Source: Pseudomonadota bacterium (lineage in GTDB: Bacteria; Pseudomonadota; Gammaproteobacteria; Burkholderiales; Burkholderiaceae). Taken from it: a stretch of 13,612 nt of DNA. Below are positions 1 through 8,710 of this stretch, piece by piece. The notes under the pieces were generated by a model. The model was not told where the DNA came from. It saw nothing but the letters and a program-made list of their open reading frames with translations, and made no database searches. The number at the start of each line of letters is the position of its first letter. Within the stretch, counting starts at the first letter, position 1. The DNA is taken from positions 1 to 13,612 of the forward strand of contig JAJXUC010000100.1 of NCBI GenBank assembly GCA_021783435.1. Direction: 5' to 3'. Made by a program: the position numbers and the translations under genes.

Positions 1-119
1 TCCACCGTGATCAGCGACTGGTCCACCGCCACAACGTCGCCCGGCTTGACCAGAATCTCGATCACCTCCACATCCTTGAAATCCCCGATGTCGGGCACCT
101 TCACATCCACGACTGCCAT
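1..119 (-). CDS. lpdA: Lipoyl domain at N-terminus of probable dihydrolipoamide dehydrogenase (E3), partial
   Basis: Only the first 39 codons are in the window; the gene runs off the left edge. The residues are the first half of a biotinyl/lipoyl carrier domain (start MAVVDVKVPDIGDFKDVEV), stopping a few residues before the lysine that would carry lipoate. They are identical to the start of AceF. The start ATG at 119-117 follows a GGAGA Shine-Dalgarno, and the gap to the aceF stop is 18 bases, so it is cotranscribed with aceE-aceF. In Ralstonia/Cupriavidus-type PDH operons the third gene is an E3 flavoprotein that carries its own N-terminal lipoyl domain, which is why I call it lpdA. The FAD and disulfide regions are not visible, so a second E2-like gene cannot be excluded from this fragment alone. 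Confidence 0.72.
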   Translation of the reverse strand, partial: MAVVDVKVPDIGDFKDVEVIEILVKPGDVVAVDQSLITV

Positions 120-127
120 GCTCGTCT
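1..127. repeat. Direct repeat, copy 1 (lipoyl-domain DNA), open to the left
   Basis: Bases 1-127 match 1369-1495 without a mismatch (offset 1368). The identity covers the first 39 codons of the lipoyl domain plus 8 bases upstream of the ATG and ends there. The left limit is unknown because the window begins inside the repeat. It is two paralogous domain-coding segments kept identical, not a mobile element: there are no terminal inverted repeats and no transposase. Confidence 0.95.
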
Positions 128-137
128 TCTCCAAGGT

Positions 138-1487
138 TCAGAGCAGCGCGCGCCGCATATCGGCCAGCAGCTCGCCCAATAGGGTGGTGAAACGCGCCGC
201 CATCGCGCCGTCGATCACGCGATGGTCGTACGACAAGGACAAGGGCAGCATCAACCTCGGCTGAAAAGCCTTGCCGTCCCATACCGGCTTGATCTGCGAC
301 TTGGACAGGCCGAGGATGGCGACTTCGGGCGCGTTGATGATGGGCGTGAACGCGGTGCCGCCCACCCCGCCCAGGCTGGAGATGGTGAAGCTGGCGCCCT
401 GCATGTCGGATGGCTTGAGCTTGCCCTCGCGCGCGGTGGCGGCGAGCTGGCCCATTTCGGTGGCAATCTGGCCCAAGCCTTTTTGGTCCACATCTTTCAA
501 CACCGGCACGACCAGTCCTTGAGGTGTATCGGCCGCGAAGCCTAGATGCACGTAGTCCTTGATGATCAGGTTCTCGCCTGACTCGTCGAGCGAGGCGTTG
601 AACGCCGGCATCTGCTTGAGGACCGCGACGCAGGCCTTCATCACGAAAGCCAGCATGGTGAGCTTGACGCCGCTCTTGGCCAGACGTTCATTGCTGGTTT
701 TGCGGAACTCATCCAGCGCGGTGATGTCGGCCTCGTCGAACTGCGTGACATGGGGAATCATGGCCCAGTTGCGCGCCAGGTTCGGACCGGAAATCTTCTT
801 GATGCGCGACAGCGGCTCGGTGCGGATGGGGCCGAACTTGGCGAAGTCCACCTTGGGCCAGGCCAGCAGGTTCAGTCCGGATCCGTTCTGCACGGGCTTG
901 CCGACGGCTGCGGCTTGGGTGACCGCTTTGCCCGACATCACGGCCTTGACGAAAGCCTGCACGTCATCCGCGCTGATACGCCCCTTCGGGCCGGTGCCCT
1001 TGACTTCGGCCAGCGGCACACCCAGTTCGCGCGCCAGTTTGCGCACCGTGGGCGATGCGTGCGGCAGGTGAGCGGCCGTCGGCGCAGGCGCCACGGGTTC
1101 CAGCGCCACAGTGGGCGGCACATGCTTGATCGGCTCGGAGGCGAAACCCACGCCAGCCGCCGCTGGAGCGAGTGGCGCAGCTGCGGCGGCCGGGACGGCT
1201 TCGACAGGCGCGGAAGCCGCTGCAGCGGCGGACTCGGCGGCTGTGGACGTCGCAGCCTCGAGCTCCAGCAGGACCGTACCTTCGTTGACCTTGTCTCCGA
1301 GCTTCACGCGCAGCGCCTTGACCACCCCGGCCGCGCTGCTCGGAATCTCCATGCTGGCCTTGTCGCTCTCCACCGTGATCAGCGACTGGTCCACCGCCAC
1401 AACGTCGCCCGGCTTGACCAGAATCTCGATCACCTCCACATCCTTGAAATCCCCGATGTCGGGCACCTTCACATCCACGACTGCCAT
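138..1487 (-). CDS. aceF: Pyruvate dehydrogenase E2, dihydrolipoyllysine acetyltransferase
   Basis: E2 core of the cytoplasmic pyruvate dehydrogenase complex; it transfers the acetyl group from lipoate to CoA. The protein has 449 residues. Order: one lipoyl domain (about 1-76, lipoyl lysine K43 in ESDKASM), a long Ala/Pro-rich flexible linker (about 77-140), a peripheral subunit-binding domain (about 143-180, SPTVRKLARELGV...GTGPKGRI), a second linker, then the catalytic acetyltransferase domain (about 225-449) with the active-site motif DHRVIDG (H422, D426). The E. coli enzyme has three lipoyl domains; a single one is common elsewhere. I chose the ATG at 1487-1485 because GGAG lies a few bases upstream and the lipoyl domain begins there; an in-frame upstream extension of 7 codons has no support. 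It lies 30 bases after the aceE stop and 18 bases before the next lipoyl gene. Confidence 0.97.
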   Translation of the reverse strand: MAVVDVKVPDIGDFKDVEVIEILVKPGDVVAVDQSLITVESDKASMEIPSSAAGVVKALRVKLGDKVNEGTVLLELEAATSTAAESAAAAASAPVEAVPAAAAAPLAPAAAGVGFASEPIKHVPPTVALEPVAPAPTAAHLPHASPTVRKLARELGVPLAEVKGTGPKGRISADDVQAFVKAVMSGKAVTQAAAVGKPVQNGSGLNLLAWPKVDFAKFGPIRTEPLSRIKKISGPNLARNWAMIPHVTQFDEADITALDEFRKTSNERLAKSGVKLTMLAFVMKACVAVLKQMPAFNASLDESGENLIIKDYVHLGFAADTPQGLVVPVLKDVDQKGLGQIATEMGQLAATAREGKLKPSDMQGASFTISSLGGVGGTAFTPIINAPEVAILGLSKSQIKPVWDGKAFQPRLMLPLSLSYDHRVIDGAMAARFTTLLGELLADMRRALL

Positions 1488-1495
1488 GCTCGTCT
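1369..1495. repeat. Direct repeat, copy 2 (5' end of aceF)
   Basis: This is the second copy of the 127-base perfect repeat that starts at base 1. It encodes the first 39 residues of the AceF lipoyl domain and includes 8 bases of the translation leader. Beyond 1495 the two leaders diverge, but both keep a GGAGA-type Shine-Dalgarno. With a 3-base gap the similarity could be stretched through that site, so the original duplication may have included it. Confidence 0.95.
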
Positions 1496-1517
1496 CCAGT
1501 TCTATCAAGGCGCGGGC

Positions 1518-4220
<2,703 letters not shown>

Positions 4221-4233
4221 GATGAATCTCCTC

Positions 4234-4275
4234 TGTGATTTGACTCTAGTATTGCAGAGAGTTTTTCGAATCACA
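4234..4275 (-). promoter_or_regulatory. Nested inverted repeats in the aceE leader
   Basis: On the minus strand, TGTGATT (4275-4269) is mirrored perfectly by AATCACA (4240-4234). Inside it, CTCT (4259-4256) is mirrored by AGAG (4247-4244) around an 8-base loop. The element ends one base before the GAGGAG Shine-Dalgarno of aceE. It could be an RNA hairpin in the leader or a DNA operator. CTCTG at 4259-4255 could alternatively pair with CAGAG at 4235-4231, which overlaps the ribosome binding site. The pairing is seen; any function is inference. Confidence 0.35.
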
Positions 4276-4316
4276 ATATTTGTTTTTATATTATGAAAAT
4301 ACATGATTCTTTTAAG
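4262..4316. promoter_or_regulatory. AT-rich promoter core, possibly bidirectional
   Basis: This is the most AT-rich stretch of the window. On the minus strand CATAAT at 4295-4290 resembles a sigma-70 -10 box (5 of 6) and would give an aceE leader of roughly 60 bases. On the plus strand the same bases read TATTAT (4289-4294), also 5 of 6, which would give the kinase a leader of roughly 300 bases. No good -35 hexamer lies at the right distance in either direction, so an activator may be needed or the true boxes may differ. Confidence 0.4.
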
Positions 4317-4536
4317 ACGAGCACGGCCATCCGCAACTAGATTCAAATGCGTCCTTGCGCAAACGCAAACACAGGTCACAACGTTGCCGACTGGAACACA
4401 CGCCAAGTTCGTCGCAACAGCGAGCAACCGCCCGCATGATGGCCAGCCGGCACCAGCTCCTTTCTTTCGCGGAAGCAACGACCCAGAACTGCTGGGCGAT
4501 GGCCCGGGGACGACAACCAAGCACTGTCGATCCCAA

Positions 4537-4553
4537 CTTGCATAGACTGCAAG
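4537..4553. promoter_or_regulatory. Inverted repeat CTTGCA-N5-TGCAAG, operator-like
   Basis: A perfect 6-base inverted repeat with a 5-base spacer (CTTGCATAGACTGCAAG) lies 64 bases before the kinase start. Arm length and spacing suit a dimeric DNA-binding protein. TAGACT within it is a weak -10 look-alike. It is too short and has no T run, so it is not a terminator. The binding protein is unknown. Confidence 0.35.
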
Positions 4554-4607
4554 GGTGAAACGACCGCTCCGAGCCTCGCCCTCCCGCCATCCCGCGACGT
4601 TCGCGCT

Positions 4608-4611
4608 GGAG
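4608..4611 (+). promoter_or_regulatory. Ribosome binding site deciding the kinase start
   Basis: GGAG stands 6 bases before the ATG at 4618. The alternative upstream start, GTG at 4555, has only AAGG directly abutting it with no spacing, so the ATG is preferred. Confidence 0.65.
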
Positions 4612-4617
4612 TGGCGC

Positions 4618-7152
4618 ATGCGCCTCCAGGCCTTTCTGCGCAGCCGCAGCGCCGACCGCCTGCTGCTGTTCGGCCCGCTGCTGTCCCTCGTGCTGTTTCT
4701 GGGGGCTGCCGCCGCCCTCGTGCGCTACACCCAGCAGACCGAGCTGCAGCGCGAACGTGACACCCTGCAGCGCGATAGCGAATGGGCGCAGCAACGCATG
4801 AGCCTGGAAATGGCGTTGATGCAAGAGCAGGTGCAGTCCATGGCCAATGCGCTGGAGTCCTCGCCACGTGGCCCGGCACGCCTCGAGGCCATGGCCCGCA
4901 ACTTCATCCACCAGCACCAGAGCGCGGAGTTGGTCTATGCCACCGACGCGAAGGCCAGGGTCACACAGACGGTCATGAACCCCGGCTTGCCGCACGACCT
5001 CAAGCTCTTGCAAGCGGGGCAACCACTCACCCTGGCTTTTTCGGAACGCGCCTATGTACAGGCCCAGAACAGCCTGCACACCACTTACACGCTGCCCTAC
5101 CTCCTGCCACGCGTGGGTTGGGTGGTCGAGTCCGTGACGCCGGTGTTACGCAACCAGCAATTCGTCGGCACGGTGAACGCGGTGTTCTCGGTCGATGGCT
5201 TGCTACGCGGTGCCGTGGCCCAGGAATTGAGCAGCCGCTACGCGGTCGCCCTGATCAATCAAAACCAGGATGTTCTCGCCAGCAGTGCCTCGGCGGAGGC
5301 CGGCATGAAACCCCTGCAATATTTGGTTGCGCTGCACCCCTTTGACGCCGGCCTGTTCATGCGCGTGAGCAGTTATCACACGGCACCCGGTTGGGGTGTG
5401 CGCGGCCTGTATTGGGCCGTGTTCGTGCTGTCGGCGCTGATGCTGTGGATGCTGTGGGGCACATGGCGCCAGATGCGCCAACGCCTGCTGACGCAGGAGA
5501 GCCTCACACGCGAAACGGCATTCCGCCGCGCCATGGAGAACTCCCTGTCGACCGGCATGCAAGCCATCGACCTGAAGGGCCGCATCAGCTACGTCAATCT
5601 CGCTTTCTGCAAAATGACCGGCTTCACGGAAGAAGAACTGGTGGGCCGCGCTCCGCCTCACCCGTATTGGCCGCCCAGGCGCTCGGCGGAAATGGCGCTC
5701 GCCCTGCAACAGACCCTCGATGGACTCGCTCCGCCTTCGGGTTTCGCCCTGAAAGTGCGGCGCAAGGACGGCAGCGAATTCGATGCGCGCATCTACGTGT
5801 CGGCCCTGATCGATGCACGCGAACGCCAGACCGGCTGGATCACCTCCGTCACCGACATCACCGAGCCCACTCGCATCCGCCAGGAGCTGGCCGCATCGCA
5901 CGAGCGTTTCGTCGCCGTGCTCGAGGGACTGGACGCCGCGGTGTCGGTCCTGGCCATCGACCGCAATGAGCAGCTCTTCGCCAACAAACTCTACCGCCAG
6001 TGGTTTGGCGCCTCGGCCCATGGTCACCACCTGCTCAGCGGCCAGGATCCCTCGCCCTATGCACTGCAGGACGGCGACGACAACGTCGATGCCTATGCCG
6101 GACTGCCTGCCGGGGAGATCATCAATCCCTCCGCTCAGGTGCATGAAATCCACGTTGCCGCGCTCGACCGCTGGTTCGATGTGCGTCTGCGCTACATCCA
6201 GTGGGTGGACGGACGCGTCGTGCAGATGCTGATCGCCACCGACGTCACCGCGCGCCACCAGGCCGAGGACGTGGCGCGCAATCAGGAAGAAAAGGCGCAG
6301 ATCACCAGCCGGCTCATCGCCATGGGCGAAATGGCCTCGTCGCTGGCGCATGAACTGAACCAGCCGCTTACCGCCATCAACAACTATTGCTCGGGCATGA
6401 TCGCGCGCATCAAGGGCCAGTCCATGCCGCCGCAAGAACTGCAGGCAGCGCTGGAGAAGACAGCGCGTCAGGCGCAGCGCGCCGCCGCCGTGATCCGCCG
6501 CGTGCGCGACTTCGTCAAGAAGAGCGAGCCGCACCGCATTGCCTGCCGCGTGCAAGACGTGGTGCAAAACACCTTGGAATTGGCCGAAATCGACCTGCGC
6601 CGCCGCAATGTCCGCCTGTTCACCCATATCGCCCCTGGCATACCCCCCCTGTGGGCCGATCCCATTCTTATCGAACAAGTGCTTCTCAACCTGCTGCGCA
6701 ACGCCGCGGAGTCGGTCGACAAGGCACAGCGCACCGGGCTTGCACGCAGCATCGAACTGCATATCGACGCCGACCCGCTGCAAACCACGTTCAGCGTCAA
6801 GGACAACGGCACAGGCGTGCCGGAGGACGTGTTGCCGCACCTGTTCGAAGCCTTCTACACCACGAAATCCGAAGGATTGGGAATCGGCCTGAATATCTGC
6901 CGATCCATCATCGAGTACCACCATGGCCGTCTTTGGGCCGAGAATCAATACAATCAGGTGGGTCTGAGAGGCTGCGTGTTCAGCTTCACGCTGCCATTCG
7001 AGTTGACGCCGAATACCACCCCGCCCAACGCCAACGACCCTGCCCAGGTTGGTTCCATGATATCGACCCGTCGATCTGTCCTGCCACTGACAACGACGCC
7101 AGCGACGACCTCCTTCGTCTCACCATCCGACCACAACCAGACACACCCATGA
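4618..7152 (+). CDS. Membrane-bound PAS sensor histidine kinase
   Basis: Two-component sensor of 844 residues. A first transmembrane segment (about 14-36) and a second (about 262-282) enclose a periplasmic region of about 225 residues, of a size fitting a Cache-like ligand domain, although I cannot assign the fold. Then follow a PAS domain (about 300-420, ISYVNLAFCKMTGFTEEELVG), a second PAS-like region (about 425-548), and the kinase core: H-box SSLAHELNQPL with phospho-acceptor H578, N-box NLLRNAAES (N695), G1 DNGTG (729-733), F-box FEAFYTTK and G2 GLGIGLN (753-759). This is the HELNQPL type seen in FixL/DctB-like kinases. The last 50 residues form a Pro/Thr/Ser-rich tail beyond the ATPase domain. 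The start is ATG 4618, chosen for its GGAG. Its stop overlaps the start of the response regulator by 4 bases (ATGA), so the two form a cognate pair. The signal it senses is unknown. Confidence 0.93.
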   Translation: MRLQAFLRSRSADRLLLFGPLLSLVLFLGAAAALVRYTQQTELQRERDTLQRDSEWAQQRMSLEMALMQEQVQSMANALESSPRGPARLEAMARNFIHQHQSAELVYATDAKARVTQTVMNPGLPHDLKLLQAGQPLTLAFSERAYVQAQNSLHTTYTLPYLLPRVGWVVESVTPVLRNQQFVGTVNAVFSVDGLLRGAVAQELSSRYAVALINQNQDVLASSASAEAGMKPLQYLVALHPFDAGLFMRVSSYHTAPGWGVRGLYWAVFVLSALMLWMLWGTWRQMRQRLLTQESLTRETAFRRAMENSLSTGMQAIDLKGRISYVNLAFCKMTGFTEEELVGRAPPHPYWPPRRSAEMALALQQTLDGLAPPSGFALKVRRKDGSEFDARIYVSALIDARERQTGWITSVTDITEPTRIRQELAASHERFVAVLEGLDAAVSVLAIDRNEQLFANKLYRQWFGASAHGHHLLSGQDPSPYALQDGDDNVDAYAGLPAGEIINPSAQVHEIHVAALDRWFDVRLRYIQWVDGRVVQMLIATDVTARHQAEDVARNQEEKAQITSRLIAMGEMASSLAHELNQPLTAINNYCSGMIARIKGQSMPPQELQAALEKTARQAQRAAAVIRRVRDFVKKSEPHRIACRVQDVVQNTLELAEIDLRRRNVRLFTHIAPGIPPLWADPILIEQVLLNLLRNAAESVDKAQRTGLARSIELHIDADPLQTTFSVKDNGTGVPEDVLPHLFEAFYTTKSEGLGIGLNICRSIIEYHHGRLWAENQYNQVGLRGCVFSFTLPFELTPNTTPPNANDPAQVGSMISTRRSVLPLTTTPATTSFVSPSDHNQTHP

Positions 7153-7763
7153 AATCCGCAAGCAAAGGAACGGTTTATGTCATCGACGACGACGAGGCCG
7201 TGCGCGATTCACTGCAATGGCTGCTCGAGGGCAACGACTACCGGGTACGCTGCTTCGAATCGGCCGAAACCTTCCTCACGCGCTTCGATCCGCGCGAAGT
7301 GGCGTGCCTGATCGTCGATGTCCGCATGCCGGGCATGAGCGGCCTGGAACTGCAAGACCGGCTCATCCAGCGCGGAGTTGCCATGCCTCTGGCTTTCATC
7401 ACGGGCCATGGTGACGTCCCGATGGCGGTCACGACGATGAAGAAGGGGGCGGTGGATTTCATCGAAAAACCTTTCAATGAAAACCTGCTCCGCGATCTGG
7501 TCGACCGCATGCTGCAAAAAGCCCGCATCGACCTCGAGGAACATGCCCAAAACGCCAGCCGCGAAGCCTTGCTGGGCAAGCTGACCAGCCGCGAATCGCA
7601 AGTCCTCGAGCGCATTGTCGCTGGACGGCTGAACAAACAAATCGCCGACGATCTCAATATCAGCATCAAGACGGTGGAGGCGCACCGCGCCAACATCATG
7701 GAAAAACTCGGCACCAACACCGTGGCCGACTTGCTCAAGATCGCCCTGGGCGCCAACAAGTAG
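7149..7763 (+). CDS. FixJ-type response regulator (REC plus LuxR-type HTH)
   Basis: Transcription regulator of 204 residues. The receiver domain (about 7-125) has the acidic pair D13-D14, phospho-acceptor D57 in IVDVRMPG, T85 and K107 in EKPF. A short helical linker leads to a LuxR/FixJ helix-turn-helix (about 143-200, LTSRESQVLERIVAGRLNKQIADDLNISIKTVEAHR). All phosphotransfer residues are intact. No Shine-Dalgarno precedes the ATG; the ATGA overlap with the kinase stop suggests translational coupling. Partner of the upstream kinase. The targets are not shown by the sequence; the divergent aceE operon and the downstream folD group are the nearest candidates. The in-frame sequence upstream of 7149 is the shadow frame of the kinase. 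Confidence 0.94.
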   Translation: MKSASKGTVYVIDDDEAVRDSLQWLLEGNDYRVRCFESAETFLTRFDPREVACLIVDVRMPGMSGLELQDRLIQRGVAMPLAFITGHGDVPMAVTTMKKGAVDFIEKPFNENLLRDLVDRMLQKARIDLEEHAQNASREALLGKLTSRESQVLERIVAGRLNKQIADDLNISIKTVEAHRANIMEKLGTNTVADLLKIALGANK

Positions 7764-7850
7764 CCTGGCCGCCTCGGCACGTACCTTCCTCGTCTTCAGC
7801 CCGCACGGCGCCGTTGCTGCCGCGCGCATTCCCGCTCCTCTCCACCCTCC

Positions 7851-8699
7851 ATGACCGCTCAACGCATCGATGGCAAGGCCCTGGCCGCACAGGTCCGCAG
7901 CGAAGTGGCGGTCCGCGCCGCCGCGCTCACCGCCGCCGGCCGGCAACCCGCGTTGGCCGTCATCCTGGTCGGCGCCGATCCTGCCAGCCAGGTCTATGTG
8001 CGGAACAAGGTGGCGGCCTGCGAACAGGCAGGGCTGCGTTCCATCCTCGAAACCTACGGCGCGGATCTGCGCGAAGCCGAACTGCTCGCCCGCATCCACA
8101 CGATGAACCAGGACGACGCCATACACGGCATCCTGGTGCAATTGCCGCTGCCGCCCCACATCGACGCCCAGCGCGTGATCGAGGCCATCTCCCCGCGCAA
8201 AGACGTTGATGGTTTCCATGTCGCCAGTGCCGGCGCCCTGATGGTGGGCCAACCCGGTTTTCGTCCCTGCACGCCGCTGGGCTGCATGCGCATGCTCGAA
8301 CACATCGGCATGGGCAAACTACGTGGCAAGCACGCCGTGGTGGTGGGCCGCTCGAATATCGTGGGCAAGCCGATGGCGCTGATGCTGCTGGCCGCGGACG
8401 CCACCGTCACCATCGCCCACAGCGGTACGCCGGACCTTGCCGCCACTTGCCGCCAGGCTGATGTGCTCGTGGCCGCCGTGGGGCGCCCGCGCATGATCAC
8501 CGGCAGCATGATCAAGCCCGGGGCCGTGGTGCTCGACGTCGGCATCAACCGGCTCCCCGACGGCAGCCTGTGCGGGGACGTGGACTTCGGATCCGCCCAG
8601 GATGTGGCCGGCTGGATCACCCCCGTGCCGGGAGGGGTCGGCCCGATGACCATCGCCATGTTGCTGGCCAATACCGTGCAAGCCTGCGAGCAAGGCTGA
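7851..8699 (+). CDS. folD: Bifunctional methylenetetrahydrofolate dehydrogenase/cyclohydrolase
   Basis: Cytoplasmic enzyme that converts 5,10-methylene-THF to 10-formyl-THF in two steps, using NADP and then water. The protein has 282 residues, the usual length. The catalytic motif [10 protein letters not shown] holds Y49 and K53 (Y50 and K54 in E. coli). [16 protein letters not shown], the dinucleotide-binding stretch [18 protein letters not shown] and the C-terminal signature [13 protein letters not shown] are all present. The 87 bases between the response regulator and folD show no terminator, so read-through from the kinase operon is possible. The start ATG is preceded by a pyrimidine-rich stretch with no Shine-Dalgarno, which is unusual, but no better start exists. 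The stop TGA overlaps the ribosome binding site of the next gene. Confidence 0.97.
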   Translation: MTAQRIDGKALAAQVRSEVAVRAAALTAAGRQPALAVILVGADPASQVYVRNKVAACEQAGLRSILETYGADLREAELLARIHTMNQDDAIHGILVQLPLPPHIDAQRVIEAISPRKDVDGFHVASAGALMVGQPGFRPCTPLGCMRMLEHIGMGKLRGKHAVVVGRSNIVGKPMALMLLAADATVTIAHSGTPDLAATCRQADVLVAAVGRPRMITGSMIKPGAVVLDVGINRLPDGSLCGDVDFGSAQDVAGWITPVPGGVGPMTIAMLLANTVQACEQG

Positions 8700-8710
8700 G
8701 GAGCTTCGAC

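Larger units (their letters stand above)
4221..4617. other. Divergent intergenic region between aceE and the sensor kinase
   Basis: These 397 bases hold no convincing gene. From left to right: the aceE ribosome binding site (GAGGAG on the minus strand, 4228-4233), nested inverted repeats at 4234-4275, an AT-rich core at about 4262-4316 in which fewer than one base in five is G or C, then GC-richer sequence with short palindromes TTGCGCAA (4355-4362), CAACGTTG (4379-4386) and CTTGCA-N5-TGCAAG (4537-4553). Short open frames exist (for example an ATG at 4303 on the plus strand) but have no ribosome binding site or recognisable protein. The region most likely carries the promoters of both flanking operons. 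Confidence 0.8.

Noticed and set aside
1..1495. Insertion sequence or mobile element bounded by the 127-base repeat
   Set aside because: The repeat encodes lipoyl-domain residues in frame with SD and ATG at both copies, and the sequence between is an intact aceF. This is domain duplication, not transposition.
4303..4545. Possible 80-residue gene in the aceE-kinase gap
   Set aside because: It has no ribosome binding site, no domain and mixed composition. The region is better explained as regulatory.
5203..6948. Open frame of 581 codons antisense to the sensor kinase
   Set aside because: It is a shadow of the kinase codon pattern, with no recognisable domain.
7764..7850. Terminator between the response regulator and folD (GCCG-CCT-CGGC)
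   Set aside because: The 4-base stem has no T run, too weak to call.
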